NCBI GenBank assembly: GCA_032119595.1
Contig: JAUMBQ010000006.1
Location: 806,001 to 870,000 of the forward strand
Length of the DNA stretch: 64,000 bases
Direction of reading: 5' to 3'
Origin: JAGIBJ01 sp032119595
GTDB taxonomy: Bacteria > Actinomycetota > Thermoleophilia > Solirubrobacterales > Solirubrobacteraceae
Positions 19,924 to 29,075 of this stretch are shown one piece after another (positions within the stretch are counted from its first letter, which is position 1; each line of letters opens with the position of its first letter). The position numbers and the translations under genes are program-made. Under the pieces are notes generated by a model. It saw only the letters and a program-made list of their open reading frames with translations. It did no database searches and was not told the DNA's origin.

Positions 19924-20532
19924 CTAGATCGGGGTGGCGGTGGGCGCGGCCGGCGGCGTCACCTCCAGCGCGATGGTGACGGGGCCGTCGGCGACCATGT
20001 CGATGCGCATGTCGCCTCCGAAACGGCCCTTGGCGGCGCCGAGTTCGGCGGCCACGAGTTCGTAGAGCCGCTCGGCGAGATCGGGTGCGGCGGCGCCGGT
20101 GAACGAGGGTCGCGTGCCCTTGCGCGTGTCTGCAAGGAGGGTGAACTGGCTCACCACGAGGATGCGGCCGAGCGCCGGGGCCGCGGCGTTGAGATCCAGG
20201 TGTGGGCCGTCGGCGTCGGCGTCAGCGTCGGCGTCGGCGTCAGCTGAGGCGAAGGCGGCGTCGGCGTTGGCGTCGGCGTCGGCGTCGGCGTTGGCGTTGG
20301 CGTTGGCGTCGGCGAAAACGGCGTCGCCGACGTTTCGGCTCATGCGGCCCTCGTCGTCCGGGAAGATCCGCAGGCCTCGGAGCTTCTCGGCCATGCGACG
20401 GGCGGTGGCTTCGTCGTCGCCTTTCGCCACGCCAAGCAGGACCAGCATGCCGGGACCGATCTCTCCGGTCGGCTCCGACTCACCGACGACGCGTACCGCA
20501 GCTCGCTCGACCCGTTGAACGACGGCCTTCAT
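19924..20532 (-). CDS. dtd: D-aminoacyl-tRNA deacylase with an Asp/Asn-Ala repeat insertion
   Basis: This enzyme hydrolyses D-aminoacyl-tRNAs in the cytoplasm. MKAVVQRVERAAVRV at the start, SQFTLLADTRKGTRPSF in the middle and DGPVTIALE (Gly-cisPro motif) at the end are all intact. The length is 202 residues against about 145 for usual Dtd. The surplus sits between MSRNV and ILVVSQF and is mostly alternating (Asp or Asn)-Ala dipeptides, about 45 residues. It replaces a short surface turn, so activity is probably kept. The insertion is encoded by GCGTCG/GCGTTG hexamers, so slippage is the likely origin. Confidence 0.9.
   Translation of the reverse strand: MKAVVQRVERAAVRVVGESEPTGEIGPGMLVLLGVAKGDDEATARRMAEKLRGLRIFPDDEGRMSRNVGDAVFADANANANADADADANADAAFASADADADADADADGPHLDLNAAAPALGRILVVSQFTLLADTRKGTRPSFTGAAAPDLAERLYELVAAELGAAKGRFGGDMRIDMVADGPVTIALEVTPPAAPTATPI
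20209..20314. repeat. Imperfect hexanucleotide tandem repeat inside dtd
   Basis: Tandem GGCGTC with GGCGTT variants (plus strand), interrupted around 20242-20260. In the minus-strand dtd frame it codes (Asp/Asn)-Ala dipeptides. The unit is two codons, so length changes by whole units keep the frame. Confidence 0.9.
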
Positions 20533-20625
20533 CGAGGGCGCACGATGGCGAGTTCAGCAGTCATGCCGTGAATCTCACCACGTCGCCTCCCCCGGCCCCG
20601 CAACGCCGCCCGCGCCCCACCAGCG

Positions 20626-20673
20626 GTGAACGGCCAAAATCTGTTGCCCTGACGACAACAATTGGCCGCTCAC
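20626..20673. repeat. 48-bp palindromic repeat, copy 1 of 4
   Basis: Begins GTGAACGGCCAAAA and ends TTGGCCGCTCAC. The outer arms pair (GTGAACGGCCAA with TTGGCCGCTCAC, one G-T type mismatch) and the inner part pairs TGTTG with CAACA. It lies between the AEC transporter and dtd genes, paired with copy 2 at 20734. The region 20533-20833 contains no gene. Confidence 0.85.
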
Positions 20674-20733
20674 CCCGGCCCAGGCCCCAGGCCGCAGCCG
20701 CGGCCGCAGCCGACGCTCAGCGGCCAACACGCG

Positions 20734-20781
20734 GTGAACGGCCAAAATCTGCTGCCCTGACGACAACAAATGGCCGCTCAC
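20734..20781. repeat. 48-bp palindromic repeat, copy 2 of 4
   Basis: Same length and orientation as copy 1, differing at only a few positions (TCTGCTGCC for TCTGTTGCC; CAAATGG for CAATTGG). The two copies are 108 bp apart start to start. Confidence 0.85.
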
Positions 20782-20833
20782 CGCCCCGGCCGGCCCGTCC
20801 CGGCCGCAGGCCCGGCCCGGCCGGCCCGGCCGC

Positions 20834-21742
20834 TCACACCACGTAGGTGCCGAAGAGCGCGGCGGCGATCACGATGCCGGTCGACCAGGCGATGCCGAGG
20901 GAGATGAGGCCGCGGTCGAGGTTGAAGCCGTGGCCGATCACGAGCGCGTTGATGCCGCAGGGCATGGCGGCCTGGAGCATGAAGGCGCGAGGCTCGTCGG
21001 GGAGGACGAGCACGAGCACGGCGAAGAGGAGCGGCGCGGCCACGATGCGCAGCCCGACGACGAGCGCGATCGCCGACCGCGGCGGCGGATCGCCATCGCC
21101 GTGCAGGCGGCGGAGGGTCGCGCCGACGGCGAAGAAGCCGAGCGGCAGGATGAGATAGACGCAAGAGGTGGCGAAGTCGAAGAACCAGTCGGCCACCCAC
21201 TCGCGCGGCACCAGCAGACCGACGACCAGGGCCGGGATCGCCGGCGCACGCCGCAGGACGGCGACGAGCCGGTGGCCCAGGTGGAGGTCCTCGTGCGTGC
21301 CTGCGAACGCCCCGGCGATGAACGGCGCCACGAGCAATGCCATCGGTTGGCTGATGAACGAATCCCACGCGACGGCCTGCGGGAACTCGTCACGGCCGAG
21401 GAGAGTGATCGCCACCGGAAGGCCGAAATAGCCCGTGTTCGCAAGCACCACGCTGAGCACGACCGCGCCCTGCTGACGGCGACTCAGGTGCATCCGGCGC
21501 GACGTGATCTGCCACGCGAGCACCCCGACGGTGGCGATCACCGCATAGCCGCCCAGGACGCCGATGAGCGTCGCAACGCTGAGTTCGAGCCGCGACGCGA
21601 ACGCGAACGCGATGATCGGCAGCAGGATGAAGAGGACGAGGTCGAGCGACCACGTCACGAACGTGTCGGTGCGCTCGGTCGCGCGCCGGGCCTGCGACCC
21701 CGCGAACATCGCGACCACGACGGCAGCGGCGATCAGCAGCAC
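20834..21742 (-). CDS. AEC family transporter (auxin efflux carrier-like permease)
   Basis: A 302-residue integral membrane protein with about ten hydrophobic segments, arranged as two five-helix halves around a hydrophilic loop (near residues 165-185). The family hallmark of small-residue/Pro breaks in the middle of helices is seen (VVLANTGYFGLPVAI near 100; AAMPCGINALVIGHGF near 265). AEC proteins export or exchange organic anions such as malate. The start is GTG at 21742. The substrate cannot be assigned. Confidence 0.85.
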   Translation of the reverse strand: MLLIAAAVVVAMFAGSQARRATERTDTFVTWSLDLVLFILLPIIAFAFASRLELSVATLIGVLGGYAVIATVGVLAWQITSRRMHLSRRQQGAVVLSVVLANTGYFGLPVAITLLGRDEFPQAVAWDSFISQPMALLVAPFIAGAFAGTHEDLHLGHRLVAVLRRAPAIPALVVGLLVPREWVADWFFDFATSCVYLILPLGFFAVGATLRRLHGDGDPPPRSAIALVVGLRIVAAPLLFAVLVLVLPDEPRAFMLQAAMPCGINALVIGHGFNLDRGLISLGIAWSTGIVIAAALFGTYVV

Positions 21743-21743
21743 A

Positions 21744-21812
21744 GGCGACTCAGATCGTCGACGGCCGATGGCGTCACGGGCGACTCAGACCGTCGACGGC
21801 AATCAGGGTCAC
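21744..21812. repeat. 35-bp tandem direct duplication
   Basis: Two adjacent units starting at 21744 and 21779, each opening GGCGACTCAGAYCGTCGACG and ending in GTCAC. The second unit covers the stop codon of the GalT-like gene, and the first abuts the GTG start of the AEC transporter gene. Confidence 0.75.
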
Positions 21813-22798
21813 AGGGAGCGCAGGTCCTCGGCGGCCTGCTCGGGCGCGACGGTGGCAACGTCGAGGCCCGCCCCGAGTTCGACGCCACCGGGCCGAGCGA
21901 GGGTCGGCAGGATCTCGATCCGCCAGCACGTACGCTCGGCGCCGCTGACCGCCGTGCGGACCCACAGGTTGAGCGGCGGCGGAGCGCCGAAGCGCACGCT
22001 GAGGCGCCGCAGGGCGTCGCCGAGCATGGCGGCACCGATCGAGGCGGGCTCGTCCTCGAACCGCAGCGCGGCTCGGCGGGGCAGGATCGTCAGGTGGTAG
22101 GCGACGCGCGACGCCCAAGGCGCGAGCAGCACGCAGTCGTCATCGACCGCAACGACCCGGTGGCCGCGGCGGACTTCCTCCTGGAGGTAGTCGGCCGCAA
22201 GGCTCGCACCCATCGTCTGCACGGCATAGGCCTCGGCCCGCTCTCGCTCGCGGGCCATCGTCGCGGGCACCGCAGGCAGCACGACGAGCTGCGCGTGCGT
22301 GTGGGGCTGCGACGCCCCGGACTCAGGCCGCTCGTTCACGATGAGATGCCGCGCCGGCGCGCCCGCATGCGCCTTCAGACGCGACTGCCACATCGCCACG
22401 ACTCGCTCGAGCTGCCCCGCGCTGAGTTCGGCCAGGCTCGCCGTCGCGGTCGGAGCCTGAATGATCACCTCGTGAGCGCCGCTGGCGGGCGTCGCGAGAA
22501 ACAGCTCCTTCACCGCTTCGGGCTCGGCGGGCGCGGCGTCGGGCCGAAGCAGCGGGAACGGGTTCGGCACTACGCGCGTCAGCCAGCCAGGCCCGTCGGC
22601 CGGGCCGCCGGCGGGGCGATCGGCCGCAAGTTCAGGCGGCGTCTGCGATTCGTGGCCTTCCAGGAACGGGTCGTTCGCCGGGTCGACGGGCTCCATCGGA
22701 CCGACCGACAGCTCGCCACCGGGCCGGCCGGTGCGGTTCGCCGCGATGATCGTTCGGTGCCCGTCGAACGGGCTGGTTCGGATCTCGTGGCTGCTCAC
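21809..22798 (-). CDS. Galactose-1-phosphate uridylyltransferase-like (HIT superfamily) protein
   Basis: A 329-residue protein. The N-terminus EIRTSPFDGHRTIIAANR matches the GalT start pattern and VVPNPFPLL matches its VxNxxPAL block. The active-site motif is HTHAQ (near residue 172) in place of the usual HPHxQ, with the nucleophilic His in place. The Cys pair of the usual CPFCPGHE zinc site is absent (NDPFLEGHE). Nucleotidyl transfer onto a sugar phosphate or release of ADP/AMP is likely; true galactose metabolism is doubtful because no other Leloir gene is present. GTG start; its GTGA overlaps the stop of the TlpA-like gene. Confidence 0.75.
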   Translation of the reverse strand: MSSHEIRTSPFDGHRTIIAANRTGRPGGELSVGPMEPVDPANDPFLEGHESQTPPELAADRPAGGPADGPGWLTRVVPNPFPLLRPDAAPAEPEAVKELFLATPASGAHEVIIQAPTATASLAELSAGQLERVVAMWQSRLKAHAGAPARHLIVNERPESGASQPHTHAQLVVLPAVPATMARERERAEAYAVQTMGASLAADYLQEEVRRGHRVVAVDDDCVLLAPWASRVAYHLTILPRRAALRFEDEPASIGAAMLGDALRRLSVRFGAPPPLNLWVRTAVSGAERTCWRIEILPTLARPGGVELGAGLDVATVAPEQAAEDLRSL

Positions 22799-23418
22799 GA
22801 GGCGTACTCGGCGATGTCAGCCTGCAACTTCTCGACCGACTCGTACGGCCCAAGATGCACGAACGGCTTGCCACCGTTCGGCTTGTAGAAGAACGTCTTC
22901 GGGATGTTCTTCACGCCGGTGACGCTGTCGTTGACGAGTTCGTCCGGGTCGAAGATCGACGGGTAGGGCAGCACGAGATCCGACGCCAGGAACGCCTCGG
23001 TCGCCTTGCGGGTCGTGCGCGTCGCCACGCCGAGGAAGACGACCTTGCCCCGCAGCGCCAACGTCGCGCGCTGGAACACCGGGATCTCCTTCTTGCATGG
23101 CACGCACCACTCGCCCCACAAGTTCACGACGACCGGTTTGCCGCGCAGCGAAGCCACCGTCGACTCCAGCTCCTTCAGCGCGCCCGAGCCGTCGCCGGGC
23201 AACAAGGTGTTCGCGGCCCGCTCCAGCCGGCGCTCCGCCGGCGTGAGGCCCGCAGGCGTCGAGGCCAGCGCGGCATCGATCGTCGCCTTGCTCAGCTTCG
23301 TCGGCACCGGGGTGGACGGATCGCCACATCCCATCAGCGCACCAGCAACCAGTGCCACGAGCCCTGAAGTGACCCATAGACGCCCGTAGCGACGGGGCGA
23401 CTGGACGGCGATCGGCAT
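22795..23418 (-). CDS. TlpA-like thioredoxin-fold lipoprotein
   Basis: A 207-residue exported protein. The signal sequence ends in a lipobox (GALMGC, Cys about 31). The thioredoxin fold follows, with VVVNLWGEWCVPCKKEIP giving the active-site pair C-V-P-C (about residues 107-110) and the cis-Pro region NIPKTFF near 172. Proteins of this type act outside the membrane as disulfide reductases, for example on apocytochrome c. It is the first gene of a minus-strand unit with the GalT-like gene (4-nt overlap). A link to the distant ccm genes is possible but not shown. Confidence 0.85.
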   Translation of the reverse strand: MPIAVQSPRRYGRLWVTSGLVALVAGALMGCGDPSTPVPTKLSKATIDAALASTPAGLTPAERRLERAANTLLPGDGSGALKELESTVASLRGKPVVVNLWGEWCVPCKKEIPVFQRATLALRGKVVFLGVATRTTRKATEAFLASDLVLPYPSIFDPDELVNDSVTGVKNIPKTFFYKPNGGKPFVHLGPYESVEKLQADIAEYAS

Positions 23419-23490
23419 GCGGTGAGGGTGACAGACCGCGCGTCATCTCCTTCGCCTTGGGCGCGTGACCACCCACCAGCGCGCGAGGGG

Positions 23491-23519
23491 TTGGCGCTCT
23501 TGCGAACCTGCGATAGACT
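23491..23519 (+). promoter_or_regulatory. Candidate sigma70-type promoter for the helicase gene
   Basis: TTGGCG (23491-23496), exact 17-nt spacer, TAGACT (23514-23519), predicting a ~215-nt 5' leader before the GTG at 23741. The intergenic stretch 23419-23740 has no other feature that I can support. Confidence 0.5.
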
Positions 23520-23740
23520 GCACGGCAGTTGCTCCGGCCTGTCGCCGAGGCGCCGTGCTCTCTGCTCCGGCAGGCACGAGAATTCGGATCACGGCGATCC
23601 ACCCCTTCCCCGCCGTCACCCCTCATCGCTCCTCTGGCGCTCGCTGCTCGCTTGCGCCCAACGGCCCTCCGCGGCCCGTTCCGATGCACCCGCTCTCCTG
23701 CTCGTGACCCTCTCGTTCACCTCCGTCCCACGGACCATGC

Positions 23741-26700
23741 GTGCCTAACGCCGCCCCACTCGCCGACGTCCCGTCGGAAGCCGACCTCACTCTCGCCGCG
23801 GAATTCATCCGCGAGCCGGTGCTCCTCGGCGACGAAGACGCCTCCGTCGCGCTCGCCCACGGCACCGCCCGCCGCCGCGCGATCGACCAGGCCCTGGCCG
23901 AGCAGAGCGAAGGCCTCCCCGCCCCGTCGACCGCCTGGCGCCGCCGCTGGTCACTCCTCCTCGGCCTGGAGCGGATGCTCTCGGTCGACGAACCGATCCT
24001 CGCCGACGGGTCCACGACCCTCGGCCCGCATCAGGTCGACGCGCTCTCGGGCACGCTGACCGCCCTCCTCACCGAGAACCAGGCCTCCAGCGCCTTTGTC
24101 TTGGCCGAGAACCCGCTCGACAAGCCCGTGCGCGGCGAAGGCCCCAGCGGCAAGGAGCCACGCCAAGGCCGCGGGTCGGGCGGCGACGATCCGAGAAACG
24201 GCGCGGGAGCGGCCAAAAGCACCGAATCCAAGAACGGCGCGAACGGATCCAGCGCCAAGGCCGATGAGCCCAAAGGCCGCGGTCGCCGCGCCAGCGACGC
24301 ACCCGAGCAGCCGGCTGCGGTCGCCACGCCGGACACCGTCGTCAGCCGCGCGAAGTCGGCTCCCGAAGCCGACTCGGGCGCGGATCCGGGCGACGAGTAC
24401 GACGAGGACTACGACGACGAGGGCGTTTCGGGCGAAGGCAGCGACGTCCATGGCCCGTCGGTCGCTGATCTCGCACCGACGGCGGAAGAACTCGCCGAGC
24501 TCGACGCCGTCGACCTTGAGGGCGACGCCGAGCCGTTCGACCAGTCCGACGACGACCAGCTCGAAGAGCAGGAAGAGGACCCGAACGCCGCCAAGCGCTT
24601 CTGGTTCGAGCATGCGACCGGCGCCGGCAAGACCGTCGCGGCCATGGGCTTCGTCGACGCATGCCGCCTGGGTGGCGTGCTGATCCTCACCCACCGCCGC
24701 AACCTCGTCGAGCAGTTCATCGACGAGATCAAGACGCGTGGCTACAAGGACCGCCTGAGCCCGCCGCTGCTCAAGGGCGAGGACCCGGTCAGCGAGCGAA
24801 ACACGCTCGGCCCGGTGACCGTCGAGACGTACCAGTGGTTCGTGCGCCACGCCGGCGAGATCTCCTCGGCGTACACGATCGTCATCTGCGACGAGGCCCA
24901 TACGGCGCTCGGCGAGAAGACCTCCGCCGCGATCCGCGCGTGGACCGGCCCGATCTTCATCGGCATGACGGCCACGGGCGCGCTGATCGCCCGGCACGTC
25001 GCCGATCTCTTCCCCACGCAGACCTCGCGCTTTGACCTCGCGCAGGCCGCTCGCCGTGGCGTCATTGCGCCGCTGCGCTGCGTCCGGATCCCCCCGGGCG
25101 TCGGCGTGCGCACGATCGCCAAGGTGCCGTTGCGGCGCGGCGAGGTCGACATGGAGTTCGACCAGGAGATGCTGGCCGAGGTCCTCGACCAGCTGCCGTT
25201 CAACCTGGCCGCCGCCGACCTGTACAAGACCCGCTTTGGTGGGATGGCGGGCGTCGTGTACGCCGCTGGCGTCAAGCACGCCTACAACCTCGCGGACGCG
25301 TTCAACGAGTTCGGGATCAAGGCCAAAGCCGTCTCCGGCGAGACGCCCAAGCGCGATCTCTCGCGCACGCTGGCTGACTACGAGGCCGGCAAGATCGACG
25401 TCCTCATCAACGCCCAGCTCCTGGCCGAGGGCTGGAACTCGCCCCGCGCGACCGTCTGCCTGCACCTCGCGCCGACCGCCTCCAAGCGGATCTACCAGCA
25501 GCGCGTGGGACGCGTCACGCGTCGCGAACCGGGCAAAGAGGCTGGCCTCGTGGTCGACTTCGTCCACCCGGGCACCAAGCACGACGACCCCGTCGTCACC
25601 CTCCACTCGCTGCTCGAACGCGACGTGTACCGCGGCGGCGCGATCGTCGTCGGACCGGTCCGTCGTGGCCGCGGCCGCAAGGTGCGGGTCGAGCGGCGCG
25701 TGCTGCCGGTCGCCTCCGAAGAGTCGATCCGGATCGACATCTTCAAGCGCGAGCTGTGGCGCATCGCCGTGGAATGGCTCGACTACGGCGAGCAGGTCCA
25801 GTGGGCGGCCCTCGCCGGCGCCACGGTCAGCTCCGGCAACTGGCGCAAGGCCCGCGCCATGCTCCACTTCGACCGCGGCGGCGAGCTCAAGCGGGCGTTC
25901 CTCGTGACCGCGCTCAAGCGCAACCCGAGCCAGGCCGTGAAGCTCAAGGCCGTGCAGGACATCGCCGCGCTGCGCGACCCCGAAGCGTTCGCCGACGCCG
26001 CCGACGAGGTCATCGCCTGGAACAAAGCCGACCGCCGCGACGCCGTGCGCGTGCTGCTGCAGTCGATCGCCGACAAGCCCGTCGGGCGCCGTGACCAGGC
26101 GACCGCGTGGATCTGGCAGCTCGCCGAGGCCACGGCCGACGAGCACGAGGAATACGCGACGCAGCGCTGGAAGGAAGGCAAGCGCCTCCTCGGCCTGCTG
26201 GTCAACTCCGCCGGCCCGGCCCACGGCCGCAATGCCCGACGGCTCGTGCAGGCCACGCGTGAGCAGGACCGCCGGCTGCAGTCGGCGATGCTCGCGTCGG
26301 CCCGGCCGCACACGCCCGAGGCCCAGCAGGTCATCACCGGCGCCCGCACGCGCCTGGCCCGCAAGCCGGGCGCGCTCGCTCGCGAGCTCCTGAGGAACAT
26401 CCCCAAGGCCGGAGGCGGTCCAGGCGGTGGCCCGAGCGCCAAGGTCAAGGGCAAGAACGGCGATGGCGGCTCGCACGCCGAGGGCGTCGTCATCGACGAG
26501 ACGATCACGTCGACGGCCATCGCGACCACCATCGACACGCCCGAGGGCCTCTCGGCCAAGGGCGAGCCGGTCGAGTTCGAGGCGTACACGTTCGAGTCCG
26601 AAGCGGCCGAGCATGCCGCTGAGCGGTCCGGCCGCAAGTCGCGCCGCTCGCGCAGCCGCAATCGCAAGAAGAAGGGTGAGGGCGGCGACGCGCAAGGCGG

Positions 26701-28288
26701 CCAGAACGGCCAGGCGAAGGCCAAGAACGGCCAGCAGCCCAAGGGCGGCAAGGGCCAGGGCGGCGCTCAGGGCGCTGGCGCCAAGGGCCGCGGCGGCAAC
26801 GCCAAAGGCCAGGGGCAGGGCCAAGGCGAGTCCGCCAAGGGTCAGGCTGACCCGCAGAACGACGTCAATGGCAGCGTGCGGACCGGCGAGGGCTCGACCG
26901 CAGAAGGCGACGCGCCGACGACCGGCCGGCGCCGCAACCGCGGCCGCAGTCGCCGTCGCAAGAACCAGGACGGCGCCGCCGAGGCCACCGCGGACGGCGT
27001 TCAGACGACCGGCTCGAGCAGTGGCTCCGGCGACCAGGCAGCCGGCTCGGACACTGGCAAGCAGGAGGTCCGGTCGGGACGCAACGATCAGCGTTCCGAA
27101 TCGGGACGCAACGACCAGGATGCCGGCTCGAGCCGCAGCGAAGAGACCGACGCGGTGACCGCCGCGAAGGCGAGCACCGGTCGATCGAGGTCCCGCGCGA
27201 GCAAGGCTCGCGAGCCAGAGAACGCCGGCGCCGTCACCAGCGCCATCGCGGCTGCTGCGGCGGCACTCATGGGCGAGACACGACCGAGCGCTAACGCGTC
27301 GTCGGCCGCTACGACCGGCGGCGCGGGCACCACTGCGTCGACCGCTACGAACAGCGGCCCGGGAACGGCGGCGGCGTCCGAGAACGCCGCGATGACCACC
27401 GCGCCCAAACCACGCGCCCGCCGCACCACCGCAAAGCCCGCCGACGCGGAAGCCCCCGCCTCCAGCGCAACCGCAGCAGCGACTGACGCGCCCAAACCAC
27501 GCGCCCGCCGCGCCACCGCAAAGCCCGCCGACGCCGAGGCTTCTGCCGCCAGCGCAAACACCGCAGCAGCAACCGACGCGCCCAAACCACGCGCCCGCCG
27601 CACCACCGCGAAGCCCGCCGACGCGGAAGCCCCTGCCGCCAGCACCGCAGCAGCAACGGACGCGCCCAAACCACGCGCCCGCCGCACGACCGCGAAGCCC
27701 GCCGAAGCCGAGGCTTCTGCCGCCAGCGCAAACACCGCAGCAGCAACCGACGCGCCCAAACCACGCGCCCGCCGCACCACCGCGAAGCCCGTCGAAGTGG
27801 AGGCTTCTGCCGCCAGCGCCGCAGCAGCAACTGACGCGCCCAAACCACGCGCCCGCCGCACCACCGCGAAGCCCGTCGAAGTGGAGGCTTCTGCCGCGAG
27901 CGCCGTACCCAAACCACGGACACGCCGCGCGCCCGCCGCCAAGACGACCGGCGACACCGACGCTCCAGCGCCGGCTCGCACCAAGGCGACGGCCACCAAA
28001 TCGCCTGCCGCAGCGACCAAGACGGCAGCGGCCAAGACGACCGCTACGACCAAAACGGCGACTGCGGCCAAGACGACGGCTGCGGCCAAGACGACGGCTG
28101 CGGCCAAAACGACGGCTGCGGCCAAAACGGCGACTGCCACGAAGGCGACCGCGGCTCGTAAACCGGCCGTTCGCAAGACGCCGGTCAAGGCGGCAGCGAG
28201 CGAAGCGCCCTCTGACACCGCCGTCAAGCCACCGGTCAAGCGGACCCGCAAGCCGGCGGCCAAGCCGACGGAGCCAGCCGACGCCTAA
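23741..28288 (+). CDS. DEAD/DEAH-box helicase with histone-H1-like C-terminal tail
   Basis: A 1515-residue protein from a GTG start. Residues ~125-285 are a charged, low-complexity linker. The helicase core has Walker A ATGAGKT (about 292-298), DEAH (about 384-387), motif III MTATG, motif V AEGWNSP and motif VI QQRVGRVTR (about 585-593), the superfamily 2 order. A helical domain runs to ~880. The rest (~885-1515) is disordered and basic: an RSRNRKKK patch, Gly/Gln/Lys-rich tracts, six repeats of ~27 residues with core KPRARRTTAKP, then Lys/Ala/Thr repeats (AAKTTAAAKTT). It probably remodels nucleic acid, with the tail binding DNA or RNA. The target is unknown. Long antisense frames here are codon-bias shadows. 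Confidence 0.85.
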   Translation: MPNAAPLADVPSEADLTLAAEFIREPVLLGDEDASVALAHGTARRRAIDQALAEQSEGLPAPSTAWRRRWSLLLGLERMLSVDEPILADGSTTLGPHQVDALSGTLTALLTENQASSAFVLAENPLDKPVRGEGPSGKEPRQGRGSGGDDPRNGAGAAKSTESKNGANGSSAKADEPKGRGRRASDAPEQPAAVATPDTVVSRAKSAPEADSGADPGDEYDEDYDDEGVSGEGSDVHGPSVADLAPTAEELAELDAVDLEGDAEPFDQSDDDQLEEQEEDPNAAKRFWFEHATGAGKTVAAMGFVDACRLGGVLILTHRRNLVEQFIDEIKTRGYKDRLSPPLLKGEDPVSERNTLGPVTVETYQWFVRHAGEISSAYTIVICDEAHTALGEKTSAAIRAWTGPIFIGMTATGALIARHVADLFPTQTSRFDLAQAARRGVIAPLRCVRIPPGVGVRTIAKVPLRRGEVDMEFDQEMLAEVLDQLPFNLAAADLYKTRFGGMAGVVYAAGVKHAYNLADAFNEFGIKAKAVSGETPKRDLSRTLADYEAGKIDVLINAQLLAEGWNSPRATVCLHLAPTASKRIYQQRVGRVTRREPGKEAGLVVDFVHPGTKHDDPVVTLHSLLERDVYRGGAIVVGPVRRGRGRKVRVERRVLPVASEESIRIDIFKRELWRIAVEWLDYGEQVQWAALAGATVSSGNWRKARAMLHFDRGGELKRAFLVTALKRNPSQAVKLKAVQDIAALRDPEAFADAADEVIAWNKADRRDAVRVLLQSIADKPVGRRDQATAWIWQLAEATADEHEEYATQRWKEGKRLLGLLVNSAGPAHGRNARRLVQATREQDRRLQSAMLASARPHTPEAQQVITGARTRLARKPGALARELLRNIPKAGGGPGGGPSAKVKGKNGDGGSHAEGVVIDETITSTAIATTIDTPEGLSAKGEPVEFEAYTFESEAAEHAAERSGRKSRRSRSRNRKKKGEGGDAQGGQNGQAKAKNGQQPKGGKGQGGAQGAGAKGRGGNAKGQGQGQGESAKGQADPQNDVNGSVRTGEGSTAEGDAPTTGRRRNRGRSRRRKNQDGAAEATADGVQTTGSSSGSGDQAAGSDTGKQEVRSGRNDQRSESGRNDQDAGSSRSEETDAVTAAKASTGRSRSRASKAREPENAGAVTSAIAAAAAALMGETRPSANASSAATTGGAGTTASTATNSGPGTAAASENAAMTTAPKPRARRTTAKPADAEAPASSATAAATDAPKPRARRATAKPADAEASAASANTAAATDAPKPRARRTTAKPADAEAPAASTAAATDAPKPRARRTTAKPAEAEASAASANTAAATDAPKPRARRTTAKPVEVEASAASAAAATDAPKPRARRTTAKPVEVEASAASAVPKPRTRRAPAAKTTGDTDAPAPARTKATATKSPAAATKTAAAKTTATTKTATAAKTTAAAKTTAAAKTTAAAKTATATKATAARKPAVRKTPVKAAASEAPSDTAVKPPVKRTRKPAAKPTEPADA

Positions 28289-28294
28289 GGGCCG

Positions 28295-28999
28295 CTAGAT
28301 CAGGTGGACTTCGCCGCCGTCGAGGAGCAACAGGGCGCCGTCCTCGGGGCGAACGCGGAGGCTGCCGTCTTCGGCGATACCGGCGGCGGTCCCGCTCCCG
28401 TCGGCCCAGCGCACGCCGCGGCCAACGAGCGCGTCGCGAGACGCGAGGGCCGCGACCACCTCGGCCGCCGTGAGGTCCAGGGTGTCGCCAAGAAGGTCGA
28501 GGAGTTCGGCCTGCGTCGCCGCAACCGCGTCGAGCGGCAGGCCGAGCGTGCCCGCGCGAGCGGCGATGTCATCGGGCAGGGCCGCCACATCGATGGCGGC
28601 GTTCACGCCGATCCCCACGATCGCCGCCTCACCTTCGCGCTCCACGAGCACGCCCGCGACCTTGCGCCCGTCGACGAGCACGTCGTTGGGCCACTTCACG
28701 CGCGCGGTAGTGCCGGCGAGCTGCGCCACCGCGAGCCCGGCCCGTAGGGGCAGCAGTCGGTCGACCACGTCGCCGCGCACCACCACGCTCAGCGCGATCT
28801 GACCCGGCCCTCCGCCCGACCAGCTGCGGCCCTGCCGTCCCTTGCCCGCCGTCTGGCGGTCGGTTGACACGGTCGTCCCATGGGTCGCGCCGTCCCGCGC
28901 CAGCTCCCGGGCGACGTCGTTCGTCGACGCCGTCTCCTCCAGGTGGACGTGCGGGTCGCCGATGTGCGCGGGGCTAGTGGTGGCGTCGTCGGAGCTCAT
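28295..28999 (-). CDS. birA: Biotin--[acetyl-CoA-carboxylase] ligase
   Basis: A 234-residue enzyme that makes biotinyl-AMP and attaches biotin to a carboxylase lysine. ETASTNDVARELA, the ligase motif GKGRQGRSWSG (the GRGRxGRxW equivalent), RVKWPNDVLVDGRKVAGVLVE (cut from a longer block) and GIGVNAAID are all present. It lacks the N-terminal DNA-binding domain of E. coli BirA, so it is a non-regulatory group I ligase. The frame stays open to 29110, but the ATG at 28999 is preferred: the extra residues run through a palindrome and carry no conserved motif. Confidence 0.9.
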   Translation of the reverse strand: MSSDDATTSPAHIGDPHVHLEETASTNDVARELARDGATHGTTVSTDRQTAGKGRQGRSWSGGGPGQIALSVVVRGDVVDRLLPLRAGLAVAQLAGTTARVKWPNDVLVDGRKVAGVLVEREGEAAIVGIGVNAAIDVAALPDDIAARAGTLGLPLDAVAATQAELLDLLGDTLDLTAAEVVAALASRDALVGRGVRWADGSGTAAGIAEDGSLRVRPEDGALLLLDGGEVHLI

Positions 29000-29075
29000 G
29001 ACCCTTGTTCTAGCGTCCCAGCGGCTGTCGATGGGGCCGGACTCGCCGCCGGGCCGCGAACCGCGACGCACCGAC

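Noticed and set aside
21809..22798. Assignment as true galT of the Leloir pathway
   Set aside because: The zinc-site Cys pair is missing, HPHxQ is HTHAQ, and no galK, galE or galM is nearby; called GalT-like only.
23951..26824. 957-codon minus-strand frame opposite the helicase gene
   Set aside because: The plus strand encodes a complete set of helicase motifs; the antisense product is Arg/Gly/Val-rich without any motif.
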